A stretch of DNA of 64,000 nucleotides from CAWCUK01 sp963798775. GTDB taxonomy: Bacteria; Bacteroidota; Ignavibacteria; Ignavibacteriales; Ignavibacteriaceae. Location: contig CAWCUK010000001.1 of assembly GCA_963798775.1 (NCBI GenBank), positions 124,001 through 188,000 on the forward strand, written 5' to 3'. This document shows, one piece after another, positions 37,401-46,503 of the stretch. A model generated the notes under the pieces. The model did no database searches. It was not told where the DNA came from and was given only the letters and a program-made list of their open reading frames with translations. Position 1 is the first letter of the stretch. Every line of letters begins with the position of its first letter. The position numbers were made by a program, and so were the translations under genes.

Positions 37401-37555
37401 TCGGAAGGCATGTAACCAATTTAATAAATGAAGTAAAAGCGCCCGGACAATACCAGGTAGAGTTCAACGCTTCAAACCTTGCAAGCGGAATTTACTATTA
37501 TAAATTAACAGCCGGTTCTTTTATTCAAACAAAGAAAATGATATTGATGAAATAA
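34487..37555 (+). CDS. Secreted multidomain protein with choice-of-anchor-D repeats and T9SS sorting domain
   Basis: 1022 residues. Signal peptide 1-19 ('LLFCLMFFSANALFAQ'). Residues 20-260 look like a DOMON/CBM9-type beta-sandwich ('LFSYVTWDKDYIYIGYSG', 'IIHIYLDTDP'). Two choice-of-anchor-D (ASPM/SPD-2/Hydin-like) repeats follow at about 383-480 and 483-585 ('SINFGSIKIKRDTTISVII', 'SIDFGNVKVDHNLTLPLKI'). Next are two 'GWNLISIPS / GWNLVGEPF' units. The T9SS domain is at about 940-1022 ('NFPNPFNPSTVISF', ending 'TKKMILMK'). Probably a surface glycan-binding or structural protein. It lies 78 bases before the amylase gene and may be co-expressed. Confidence 0.85.
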   Translation: MRKILLFCLMFFSANALFAQSYHTINIDGQNDFNSGKEKIITTSGSELFSYVTWDKDYIYIGYSGNTVSGPVTDNDRIIHIYLDTDPQKDPTAGTGTSNGLAWRNTPTLPFSANFHYAFKTIDNSEDKKIFFDGAWKDSSFTTSNYKNTAEHYWEVRIKRKDLGNPDQINLAAYAEEDWDSGEICGGIPSNIFTNKSGGGNISFNNHWLNYFLVDQFNPNSGFAEDNFQWMVRLKTFSGTLTDTTAYAGMGVNSSDELDSNLTDVPKPPAPPSNYVELFFPHPTWDTPLGPYFSRDLKHLKSLDSSTASWDFTINSDKINSDITIIPDNYSSIPSNYNILIYDTENDSTVDIRSSESYTFNSGSGGTRLFNLIIGNSLSPAQIDAEPISINFGSIKIKRDTTISVIISNLGDSTLVITDISISNSAFTFSGGKTYNIVGGSSIDIPVKFSPQSVQSYSGNLVIKNSDKTNPVLSIPLSGTGLNLFPKVSTDFSSIDFGNVKVDHNLTLPLKIYNTGDTTLVISNIVSTSSAFTYSGSSSINISKNDSAIISLTFEPNSASSFAGQFFIINNDPNTDTVTVALSGTGISSTFTKTFNPGWNLISIPSTANDSSAAALIGEKVSEFYLYNYSSDGGYSSNKYLTPGKGYWLGISDTLKMEYTGTALTDTVKVKLSSGWNLVGEPFIRQYPKNGILIQKDGKTISADSAVSLGWFQNTFYTFTNNDSSYSIKDTLSQWKGYWLAGLTDGMELIFNHNSAFGAPLEKESQKEVKPSDKNWNVTITAQNKFSKDKLLRFGVNEFATKYFDSKYDIVKPPVSPSGKSVQTYFEEENWSPYFSKYSSNITAPLNQNISGDTWNFKVKTEINSLVTLNWENIEKEVPTSIRNTYHLMLSGPGITNPVDMTTLKTYSFTAAAGQVYSFGINASTTSFNDVNPQNYKYQLEQNFPNPFNPSTVISFQVSKTERVTLQIYDVLGRHVTNLINEVKAPGQYQVEFNASNLASGIYYYKLTAGSFIQTKKMILMK

Positions 37556-37579
37556 TCGGTTAAAAGAAAAATTAAAATT

Positions 37580-37612
37580 CGGCGGATATAGTGATGTCCG
37601 CCGTCTATTTTA
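37580..37612 (+). terminator. Hairpin between the anchor-D and amylase genes
   Basis: CGGCGGA (37580-37586) pairs with TCCGCCG (37597-37603), followed by TCTATTTT. The weak T-run suggests partial termination. Confidence 0.55.
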
Positions 37613-37633
37613 AATTCATAAAATAAAAATTAC

Positions 37634-40600
37634 TTGATGAAAAAAATACTTCTACTCTTTATCCTAACTGCTTTTGGTTTTAGCGGGAATCATTCAGGCG
37701 AAAAAAAAGAAAATTCTTCTTTCAAAGAGATTCCAAAATCTGATGTTTATATGCAAGGGTTTTACTGGAATTCTCCTCCGGGTGGAATTTGGTATGATTC
37801 TCTCGCGAGCCTCGCGCCGAGATTAGCTTCGGCAGGTTTCAGCGGAATTTGGTTTCCTCCGCCGGAAAAAGGCGCGGGAGGCGGAATGTCGATGGGTTAT
37901 GATCCTTATGATCATTATGATTTCGGAAATTACAATCAGAAAGGAACGAGAGAAACAAGATTCGGAAGTAAAGAAGAATTGGTTAACGCAATTAATTCTT
38001 TCCATAATGTAGGAATTCAAGTTTTTGCCGATGCCGTTTTAAGACACATGATGGGCGGAGAAAAACAAGCCGCGTATGAATGTATTCCTTATAATAATGG
38101 TTATCCTATTGTCCCCGATTCAGCTTTCTTAGTTTTTAATTATCCTAATGGTTCCGGCAGATTTAAGAAATCTCCCGCCGATTTTTATCCAAATAATAAA
38201 GATTGTTTTGTGGATCCGCTTTTTGTTCAAACTGATCCTATTTTCCGATTCGGAGAATGGCTCGACCATAACAAAAAAGAGGTTCGCGATAGTCTTATCG
38301 TTTGGGGAAAGTATCTAAAAAATGAAATTGGCTTTGACGGCTTTAGGCTAGACGCCGTAAAATCAATTGATCCGGCTTTTATGGCAGAGTGGCTGAAAAA
38401 CACTAACGGAAATGATTACGCTGTCGCGGAAGATTGGGCAAGCACGCAAGAAATAGGAGATTGGCTCAACACATGCCAAAATATAAACGGCGGCAACGTA
38501 GCAATGTTTGATTTTCCGCTGAGATTTACTTTAAAAGATATGTGCAATAACACCGGCGGCTCCTTCGATATGAATAATCTTGATAACGCGGGACTCGTGA
38601 ACTCCGGATTTTCCGGTTATGATGTTTCTACATTTGTAGAAAACCATGATTTTGACCGCACAGGATGGGACGGCACTACAGATAATGGAAATGATCCTAT
38701 TCTATCGGATAAAGATTTAGCTTACGCGTATATTATATTTTCTGAAGGAAGGCCGTGCGTTTTTTTTAAAGATTATTTTGATTATGGACTCTCCGGAAAA
38801 ATAGATTCACTTATTTGGATAAGACAAAAATATTTGGGCGGAGGAACAACTAATAGAAATGAATTGAATGCTTATTATATCGGGCAGAACGGAAGTACTG
38901 ATCAAACAGAATTGTCTAAAGATATTTATGTAGCTAAAAGAAACGGATACGGAAAACAACCCGGTGGTTATTTGGTAATAAATGATAACCCGGATCAATG
39001 GATAGATATTTGGGTTAATACCGATGAACCGGTTGGAACCGTCTATAAAGATTTCACGAACAACGACGCAAATAAAATAGTAACAACACCGGATCATTCG
39101 GGCGGGAAAAATAGAGTTAAATTATGGGCTCCGCCAAGAGGTTATACAATTTATGTTGCCGATACTGTAAGTGTTATGAATAATCCCCCTGTACTGCAAA
39201 ATATACCGGATCAAATTGCATATACCAATTCGGTTTTTAATTATTCAATAAATGTTAAAGACGCGAATGATGATTCTTTAATATTTTCACTTAAAAATAA
39301 TCCGGTTTGGTTAAAAATAGATAATAAAGGAATATTGAACGGTAATCCGGCTTTCGCGGATACCGGTTCAATAAATGTTATAGTAAATGTAAATGATAAT
39401 TTTTCTGAAACGGCAGCGGACACATTTAAGATTACAGTCTATTTAAATTATGCGCCAAAAATAGAAAAAGTTGACGATCAAAAAGTTGCTGCTACGGAAA
39501 GAATTAAATTTCAGCTTATTGCTGCGGATGAAGACGGCGACAGTTTAAAATATGGATTTAACCGTTCACCGGCATGGCTTAATATAGGTAAAACTTCAGG
39601 ATTAGTAAGCGCAACTCCTTCTCTGTCGGATACAGGCGTTTATAAAATTAATGTTTTTGTTTCTGACGGTAAAGGAGCGTTCGATTCTACTTCATTTAAC
39701 CTTCAAGTTTCGGAAAATTCCGATAGTATTGTAGCAACCTATGGCAAACCGGTTATTGACGGAAATATTTCAGTCGGCCCGAATGATTGGTTAGACGAAT
39801 GGCAGCTAACAGCCGACTCAGATTCAGATAGCTATTGGAATCCCGGAACTGTTATTGATAATGAAATTTTCGGGTTATTCGCAACGTGGGACGCCGATTC
39901 TCTTTACGTTGGAGTTGATTACAAAATCAACGATAATTACAATACTTTAATAACTTATTTTAGTTTAGGTTTACCCGGCGGTGTAGTTAATTTTAATTCG
40001 GATGAAAATTATAATGGTGATTACGCTAAAAATTTTGTGTTTCCCGAAGATGAAGCTATTAATTTTTTTACGGCGGCATATTTTCTAAATAAACCGGAAA
40101 TGTTTAAAGTTGATTCCTCAACAAGCGAAATAATTAGTAAAAAGATTAATAGTAAAAGAGGAAAAAACGCGAAAGGTTCGGAAGTAGCTGTTTCTTGGAA
40201 TGATTTATACGGACTTGGAGCAGGCGTTATTCCCAAAAACGCCTCAATAAAATTAGTTGCAATAGTGGCGGGCGGTTTAAATTACGGAGGCGCTGATTCT
40301 GCTCCCGATAATACCGGAATAAAAGGCGATGCAGGACCCGACAGTATAAATAATTTGGCCGAAATAAAACCGGATAAAGACGGAAACGGAATACCGGATC
40401 CAACTGTATTTATTACCGAAGCAGCGCTAAATAATCAAAAGGTACCGGCTGAGTATAAATTATATCAGAATTACCCCAACCCGTTTAATCCAACTACAAC
40501 AATTTCATTTAATCTTCCAATACGAAGTATTGTGGAATTAAAAATTTTTGATGTTCTCGGAAGATTAGTTGAAGTATTAGCCGATAAGGAAATGACGGCC

Positions 40601-40711
40601 GGAAAACATAGTTTAAGATTCGACGGCTCAGGTTTGGCGAGCGGAGTTTATATTTATACTCTTAAATCCGGTAATTTTAACGCGGCCGGTAAACTTATAC
40701 TCCTTAAATAA
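37634..40711 (+). CDS. Secreted GH13 alpha-amylase-family enzyme with T9SS sorting domain
   Basis: 1025 residues. Short signal peptide ('KKILLLFILTAFGFSG'). The GH13 barrel (about 35-510) has region I DAVLRH (133-138), region II 'GFRLDAVK' with nucleophile D240, region III E266 in 'AVAEDW' and region IV 'VENHD' with D339. The triad is complete, although region I has Arg where Asn is usual. Two cadherin-like/putative Ig domains (about 515-700), a DOMON/CBM-like domain (about 705-920) and a T9SS domain ('NYPNPFNPTTTISF') follow. It hydrolyses alpha-1,4-glucan outside the cell. Closest to the single-chain alpha-amylases with an 'MQGFYWN' start. Confidence 0.9.
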   Translation: MMKKILLLFILTAFGFSGNHSGEKKENSSFKEIPKSDVYMQGFYWNSPPGGIWYDSLASLAPRLASAGFSGIWFPPPEKGAGGGMSMGYDPYDHYDFGNYNQKGTRETRFGSKEELVNAINSFHNVGIQVFADAVLRHMMGGEKQAAYECIPYNNGYPIVPDSAFLVFNYPNGSGRFKKSPADFYPNNKDCFVDPLFVQTDPIFRFGEWLDHNKKEVRDSLIVWGKYLKNEIGFDGFRLDAVKSIDPAFMAEWLKNTNGNDYAVAEDWASTQEIGDWLNTCQNINGGNVAMFDFPLRFTLKDMCNNTGGSFDMNNLDNAGLVNSGFSGYDVSTFVENHDFDRTGWDGTTDNGNDPILSDKDLAYAYIIFSEGRPCVFFKDYFDYGLSGKIDSLIWIRQKYLGGGTTNRNELNAYYIGQNGSTDQTELSKDIYVAKRNGYGKQPGGYLVINDNPDQWIDIWVNTDEPVGTVYKDFTNNDANKIVTTPDHSGGKNRVKLWAPPRGYTIYVADTVSVMNNPPVLQNIPDQIAYTNSVFNYSINVKDANDDSLIFSLKNNPVWLKIDNKGILNGNPAFADTGSINVIVNVNDNFSETAADTFKITVYLNYAPKIEKVDDQKVAATERIKFQLIAADEDGDSLKYGFNRSPAWLNIGKTSGLVSATPSLSDTGVYKINVFVSDGKGAFDSTSFNLQVSENSDSIVATYGKPVIDGNISVGPNDWLDEWQLTADSDSDSYWNPGTVIDNEIFGLFATWDADSLYVGVDYKINDNYNTLITYFSLGLPGGVVNFNSDENYNGDYAKNFVFPEDEAINFFTAAYFLNKPEMFKVDSSTSEIISKKINSKRGKNAKGSEVAVSWNDLYGLGAGVIPKNASIKLVAIVAGGLNYGGADSAPDNTGIKGDAGPDSINNLAEIKPDKDGNGIPDPTVFITEAALNNQKVPAEYKLYQNYPNPFNPTTTISFNLPIRSIVELKIFDVLGRLVEVLADKEMTAGKHSLRFDGSGLASGVYIYTLKSGNFNAAGKLILLK

Positions 40712-40720
40712 TTTCAAAAA

Positions 40721-40782
40721 AAAATCCCTAAAATTTTAAGAACATTCGGTTAAGTAATTGTTCAAAAAATTTTAGGGATAAA
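40721..40782. terminator. Bidirectional terminator between amylase and helicase genes
   Basis: TCCCTAAAATTTT (40725-40737) pairs with AAAATTTTAGGGA (40766-40778), extended inside by GAAC/GTTC, with A-runs and T-runs on both flanks. It serves both convergent genes. Confidence 0.75.
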
Positions 40783-40798
40783 ATAAATTTATATAAAA

Positions 40799-42980
40799 CT
40801 ATAACACTTTAAGTTTAGCAAATTTAAGCATAAGCTGTTTAACATTGCCGCCTTCAAAAACAACCGTTGCCTTCTGCATATCTCCCGCGCCGGTTACTTG
40901 AGTAACTTTTCCCAAGCCGAATTTATCGTGCATTACTCGACTTCCTGGACGCAAGGTTTTATTTTCCTGGTCGAAATCTTCGTAATCTACGTTTTCAAAA
41001 TATTCGTAATATATGTTCTTTTTTAGATTTACGGGTTGATGATTTTCTTCCTACTCCGCCGTTTACTTCTTTATAAACCGAAGGTTCAATTTCATCAATA
41101 AATCTAGAGCGACTTTGATACGCGACTTCCCCGAAGCGGTAACGGGAACGGGCATGGGAAAGATAAACCTTATGCTGCGCTCTTGTTACCGCAACATAAA
41201 AAAGCCTTCTCTCTTCTTCCAAATTCGCGTCTGAACTAAAACGGCTAGAGAGCGGAAAAATATCTTCTTCGCATCCGGTAACAAAAACAATAGGAAATTC
41301 CAATCCTTTCGCGCTGTGCACTGTTAAAAGTGTAACCGTATTTTGTTCACCTTCATACATATCAATATCCGCGACTAATGAAACATCTTCAAGATATTGT
41401 TCCAGTTTTGCGTCTTTGTTTGAATTAGAGAATTCACTTAAAGCGGATAAAAGTTCATTTATATTTTCCCATCTTGCTTTTGATTCGGGTGTATTTTCCT
41501 CTTTAAACATTCTAAGAATACCCAATTCATCAACCAGCGCGCGGGAAAGCTCGCCCACGGAAAGCTTATCTTTAAGATCTATATATTTATCGAGTAATAC
41601 CTTAAAACCTTTTACATTCTTTTGAATTCGTTCTTTAATGTTTATTACTTCAAAAACTCTTGTCATAGTTTCAAAAAGACTTATATTATGCTTTCTCGCA
41701 AATTCTGTCATTCGTTTTATTGTAGTGCTTCCTATTCCTCTTTGCGGAAAGTTCATTATTCTTAATAAACTTTCCTCATCATTTTGGTTGGAAAGAACAC
41801 GCAGGTAAGCAATAATATCTTTTACTTCTTTTCGTTTATAAAATTCAATCCCCCCGATAATTTTGTAAGGAATTTTTTCCCTTCTGAAAATATCTTCTAA
41901 AGCTCTGGATTGCGCGTTTGTTCTATATAGAATAGCAAAATCTTTTAACGCTAATTTCTTTTTGGAAATTTCCTGCTTTATATATTTAGCTATCTGAAAC
42001 GCTTCATCTTTTTCATCGGCGCATTTTATTAAGGTTAAAAGATCACCATCATTATTTTCCGTCCATAAAGTTTTAAGTATTTGATCTTTATTATTTTTAA
42101 TTACAGAATCGGCCGCGGCTAAAATTGTTTTAGTCGACCTATAATTCTGCTCGAGTTTAAATGTTTTATGTTTTTGAAAATCTTTTTCGAAGAAGAGCAT
42201 ATTTTCAAGATTAGCTCCGCGCCAGGAATAAATGCTTTGCGCGTCATCGCCGACTACACATATTTTGCCTTCTTTGGAAATTAATATTTTCAGCAGTTCA
42301 TACTGAGCTTTATTAGTATCCTGAAACTCATCCACAAGTATGTATGCGAATTTTTTCTTGTATTTTTGAAGAATTTTGGGATTATCATTAAATAATTGAA
42401 TGGGTTTTAAAAGAAGATCTTCAAAATCCATCGCGTTATTTTCTATTAATCTTTTTTGATACTCCTCAAAAATATCCCCAACTTTTTCATCAACTAAAGA
42501 ATTAATATGATTTTTCTTAAACTCAGAAGGTAAAATCATATGATTCTTTAAATAACTGATTTTATGTTTAACCGAATTGGCTGAAATTCCTTCCAGATTA
42601 ATATTAAATTCAGAAATAATATTTCCGACTAAAGAGAGGGAATCTTCCGCATCATAAATAGAAAAATTAGTTCTGTAGTTAATATTTTTGGCTTCAATTC
42701 GTAATATTTTCGCAAAAATAGAATGGAATGTACCCATCCACAAGCTATCAGCTTTATTACCGATCAATTCTTTTATCCGTTCTTTCATTTCTTTAGCGGC
42801 TTTATTAGTAAAGGTTAAAGCTAAAATATTCCCCGGTTCGTAACCCTGATCGATTAAATAAGCAATTTTGTAAGTTAATACTCTTGTTTTACCGGATCCG
42901 GCACCGGCTACTATCATTTGCGGACCGCCGTCATATTCCACGGCGCTCTTTTGTGCACTATTTAATGATTTTAAATTCAT
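40799..42980 (-). CDS. pcrA: UvrD/PcrA-type ATP-dependent DNA helicase, frameshift near 41016
   Basis: About 725 residues. The ATG at 42980 ('MNLKSLNSAQKSAVEY') is preferred over an upstream in-frame start at 43130, which would add 50 unrelated residues and run to the hemF stop. Motifs: Q 'LNSAQKSAV', I 'AGAGSGKT', II 'VDEFQDTN', III 'GDDAQSIYSWRGA', IV 'LEQNYRST', V 'TVHSAKGLEF', VI 'YVAVTRAQ'. The 3' end as read stops after 'KEHILRIF', but removing one A from a six-A run restores 'NIYYEYFENVDYEDFD' and the usual PcrA C-terminus ('HDKFGLGKV') to 40799. It unwinds 3'-5' in nucleotide-excision repair and replication restart. Confidence 0.92.
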
Positions 42981-43111
42981 AAACCTATTTCTGTTTTTTT
43001 CAAGGTGCAAATATATAGAATTGTGGATCGAATAAAAAGGAAAGAAATTAGTATTAGATTCAATTTTTTCCCCGCGATAATACTCTTTTTCTTGCCGTGT
43101 AAAATTATAAA

Positions 43112-44005
43112 CTATTCTTCTGAAATCCAATCTTTTGGCCGGTAATACTTTAACATTTGGTGCTGCTGTGTGCCGGGTTCGGGTGTTTTATCATATAAAA
43201 ATTGAACTTCCGGAGGAAGCGACATTAAAATTGACTCTACTCTGCCGCCGGTTTTTAATCCGAATACAGTTCCCCTGTCATAAATTAAATTGAATTCAAC
43301 ATACCTGCCGCGCCTTAAAAGCTGGAACTGTTTATCTTCGTTTGTATATTTTTCCTTTTTTCTTTTTTCTACTATCGGGATGTATGACTGCAGAAAAGCG
43401 TTTCCTACAGATTTTACAAGTTCAAAATGCTGATTATTTTCCCCGTCTAAATAATCAAAAAAGATTCCGCCAATTCCTCGCATTTCATTCCGATGTTTTA
43501 TCGTAAAATAACTATCGCATTCTTCTTTAAATTTTTGGTAGGAATTTGGAATTGCTCTCTCACAAGCATTTTTTAGTACGTGATGGAAGAATTTAAAATC
43601 TTCAGTAAAAGGAAAATAAGGGGTTAAATCTATTCCACCGCCGAACCATGATTTGCCGCTTTCGGTTTCAAAGTAACGTATGTTCATATGAATAGTAGGA
43701 ATTTTAGGAGAAAAAGGATGAATAACAATCGACAGTCCGCAAGCGCCGTATTTTTGTTGCGTAACATTAAGCTGATTAGCTACAGCTTCAGACATTTCAC
43801 CCTTTATAGAAGAAACATTTACACCGCCTTTTTCAAAAACACTGCCGTTTTCAATTACTCTGGTTTTTCCGCCGCCGAGATTTTGTTTTTCCCAAACATC
43901 CTCTTTGAATTTCACGGTATCTTCATTTTCAAGCATTTCGCAAATTTTGTTTTGCAAGCCCAATATAAACGATTCCATTTCAGTAAATTGTTTAGATAAT
44001 TCCAT
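43112..44005 (-). CDS. hemF: Oxygen-dependent coproporphyrinogen III oxidase
   Basis: 297 residues, normal length. It converts coproporphyrinogen III to protoporphyrinogen IX using O2 in heme synthesis. Signatures include 'WFGGGIDLTPYFPF', 'HRNEMRGIGGIFFDYL', 'LRRGRYVEFNLIYDRGT', 'GLKTGGRVESILMSLPP' and 'QHQMLKYYRPKDWI'. It lies just upstream of the helicase gene (131 bases to the preferred helicase start) and divergent from a TonB receptor operon. Its O2 requirement indicates at least microaerobic growth. Confidence 0.96.
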   Translation of the reverse strand: MELSKQFTEMESFILGLQNKICEMLENEDTVKFKEDVWEKQNLGGGKTRVIENGSVFEKGGVNVSSIKGEMSEAVANQLNVTQQKYGACGLSIVIHPFSPKIPTIHMNIRYFETESGKSWFGGGIDLTPYFPFTEDFKFFHHVLKNACERAIPNSYQKFKEECDSYFTIKHRNEMRGIGGIFFDYLDGENNQHFELVKSVGNAFLQSYIPIVEKRKKEKYTNEDKQFQLLRRGRYVEFNLIYDRGTVFGLKTGGRVESILMSLPPEVQFLYDKTPEPGTQQHQMLKYYRPKDWISEE

Positions 44006-44082
44006 AGCCGATTTTTCTCAATTCTTAATATTAAGTTAAAAAATTATGAAAACTATTCTTCGTAAAATATTAAAAATAATTA

Positions 44083-44116
44083 AGTTCTATTGTCAATTAG
44101 AACTATTTAATATAAT
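44083..44116 (+). promoter_or_regulatory. Candidate promoter with overlapping operator-like dyad upstream of the TonB receptor
   Basis: TTGTCA (44090-44095) and TATAAT (44111-44116) are 15 bases apart. The perfect inverted repeat AGTTCTA (44083-44089) / TAGAACT (44098-44104) straddles the upstream element, where a repressor could act. The distance to the receptor start is about 146 bases; hemF diverges 78 bases away. Confidence 0.35.
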
Positions 44117-44262
44117 TTGTATTTCTAATATTAAAAAAGACTGTTGTAAAAATTGATTATACAAAACAGTAGAAGTAATCTTCAAAAACGGGCTTATCTA
44201 TTTTTATTAAAAAATCAGCAAATAAATTTCGTATAAATCATTTTTGGGAAAACCGCATTTTA

Positions 44263-46503
44263 ATGATAAACAAAAAACTATTTTTCATTTTTGCTTTTAT
44301 TCTCTTTTCTCTTTTTAACTTTAGCATATTAGCGCAAGGGCAAGGTACAATAAGAGGAATTGTTACAGATTCTCTTTCCGGGGAAGCACTTCCCTTTGCG
44401 AATATTCTCTTAAAGGGAACAAGGATGGGAGCTTCGGCTGATTTAAAAGGAAATTTTATTATTACCGGAATTCCAGCAAATAAAAATTATACTGTGATTA
44501 TATCTTATTTAGGATATAAACAAGAATCGTTAAATATTTTTATTACAGCTAATAAAATAAGACAGATAACTGTTCAACTTAGTTCCGGCAATCTACAACT
44601 AGAAACAGTGGAGAAAATCGGGGAAAAGGTAACACGGCCTAACGAAACAGATATCGGCCTGCAAAAAATGACAATTAGAGAAATCGAATTACTGCCGCGC
44701 GGAGTTGAAACCGATGTTTTCAGATCTTTAAAAACTTTGCCGGGAGTTCAATCAACCGGCGATGTTTCCGCCCGTTATTATGTTCGCGGCGGAAGCGCTA
44801 ATGAAAATTTGGTGCTGTTGAACGGAATTTCTGTTTACAATCCTTTTCACGCGCTGGGCTTATTCAGTATAATCGATCCGGAAATGATTAACGCGGTTGA
44901 ATTTTATAAAGGCGGATTTCCCGCTGATTACGGCGGAAGATTATCTTCGGTATTAAATCTGGTTACAAAAGACGGAAATAAAAATCGTTATTCCGCAACC
45001 TCTTCAATAAGCTTTTTAACAGGCAAAGCAATGATTGAAGGACCGATTCCGGGCGGTTCTTTTATTATTACGGGTCGAAAAAGCCTTTTTAGTAACGTGC
45101 TGAAAAAATTTGTTAATTTTAAAGACGCTCCTTTCGGATTTCATGATATTTCCTTTAAACTGAACTACGCGAACAACAGCAGTGAAAGTTTAACAAAAGT
45201 CTCGGTAAACGGCTTCAATAGTTTGGATCAGCTGTTGAATGATGAACCTTATAAAGCTGATTATAAATGGGTAAATAATTTATACGGTGTTTACTGGTTT
45301 CAAGCTTGGGAAAATATTCCTATTTATTCCGAAACTTATTTTTCCATCAGTAAATTTAAAGGCGAAGTTTCTCCTAATTTAAGCGACTCAAAACCAAGAT
45401 TAAACGATGTAAGTGATATAACTTTACGAACTGATTTTACTAATATTTTTCAAAGCCGCGATGAAATAAAAGTAGGATATGAATTAAAATCATTTCAATC
45501 AAAACTAAATTTTGAAAATCTGCAAGGAATAAAGACAGATTTAACTGACGAAGCTATTCACTTTAATTTTTACGCAAAATACAAATTTATGCGATTCGAA
45601 AATTTTGGTGCTGATATAGGTTTTAGAGCCACCCCAATTTCACTGGCTAAACAACAGTCGGCTTTTTTTGAACCTCGAATAAATTTAACTTACGCTCCCC
45701 TGCCGGGAATTTCATTAAAAGGCGCTTGGGGAATTTATACACAAGAACTTGTAACCTTAACAAATGAGAATGAAATTATTTCATTATTTGAACCTTGGCT
45801 AATTGTTCCTAATTATTTAAAAACACCGGAAGCTACTCATTATGTTGTTGGATTAGATTATAAGAGATTTGAAAATATTTCTCTAAGTGTTGAAGGATAT
45901 TACAAATCGTTACGAAATTTAGCGGAAGTAAATGATAAAAAAGCCGCGGCCGGCGATCCCGATTTTGTTCCCGGTAAAGGAGAATCTTACGGCTGGGAGT
46001 TTTTGATGAAATACAATACTCGCTCGGTTCAATTTTCGGCTTCATATTCATTAAGCTGGACTTACAGAAACATCGACGGTTGGATTTCTTACCCGCGTTA
46101 CGATTCCAGGCATAACATCAATTTAAATCTTGTTGTAAATCTTGGTTCCGGCTGGGAAACTAGTGCGTCATGGACTTTCAACTCAGGCTTGCCCTTTACT
46201 CAAATAGTTGGTTTCTACGATAAGCTGTATTTTGATAATTTATATAATGCGGGCGATATATACGGCTATTATAAACCTTATTTGGTATTGGGTGATAGAA
46301 ATTTAGGCAGGTTGCCTACTTACCATAGGTTAGATTTAAGTTTAACGAAAAAATTCAAAGTTGGATTTGCCGATGTTTCTATAAGCGGAAGTATTTTAAA
46401 TGCCTATAACAGAAAAAATATTTTCTATTTTGAACGAGATACAGGAAAACGAGTAAACATGCTTCCATTATTACCTACAGCAACTTTGAGAGTGGAATTA
46501 TGA
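44263..46503 (+). CDS. TonB-dependent outer-membrane receptor with carboxypeptidase-regulatory-like domain
   Basis: 746 residues. Signal peptide 1-24 ('FAFILFSLFNFSILAQ'), a CarboxypepD-regulatory-like beta-sandwich (about 27-115, 'GTIRGIVTDSLSGEALPFAN'), a plug domain (about 125-240, 'TLPGVQSTGDVSARYYVRGG', 'NGISVYNPFH') and a 22-strand barrel ending in 'TATLRVEL'. It imports a ligand using TonB energy. The stop overlaps the DUF4249 start by 4 bases, a pairing common in Bacteroidota, where the lipoprotein serves as a surface partner. No iron-specific residue pattern is readable, so the ligand is unknown. Confidence 0.92.
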   Translation: MINKKLFFIFAFILFSLFNFSILAQGQGTIRGIVTDSLSGEALPFANILLKGTRMGASADLKGNFIITGIPANKNYTVIISYLGYKQESLNIFITANKIRQITVQLSSGNLQLETVEKIGEKVTRPNETDIGLQKMTIREIELLPRGVETDVFRSLKTLPGVQSTGDVSARYYVRGGSANENLVLLNGISVYNPFHALGLFSIIDPEMINAVEFYKGGFPADYGGRLSSVLNLVTKDGNKNRYSATSSISFLTGKAMIEGPIPGGSFIITGRKSLFSNVLKKFVNFKDAPFGFHDISFKLNYANNSSESLTKVSVNGFNSLDQLLNDEPYKADYKWVNNLYGVYWFQAWENIPIYSETYFSISKFKGEVSPNLSDSKPRLNDVSDITLRTDFTNIFQSRDEIKVGYELKSFQSKLNFENLQGIKTDLTDEAIHFNFYAKYKFMRFENFGADIGFRATPISLAKQQSAFFEPRINLTYAPLPGISLKGAWGIYTQELVTLTNENEIISLFEPWLIVPNYLKTPEATHYVVGLDYKRFENISLSVEGYYKSLRNLAEVNDKKAAAGDPDFVPGKGESYGWEFLMKYNTRSVQFSASYSLSWTYRNIDGWISYPRYDSRHNINLNLVVNLGSGWETSASWTFNSGLPFTQIVGFYDKLYFDNLYNAGDIYGYYKPYLVLGDRNLGRLPTYHRLDLSLTKKFKVGFADVSISGSILNAYNRKNIFYFERDTGKRVNMLPLLPTATLRVEL

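Noticed and set aside
42981..43130. Upstream start of the PcrA helicase giving 50 extra residues
   Set aside because: The added residues have no helicase similarity and begin inside hemF; the ATG at 42980 matches the family N-terminus.
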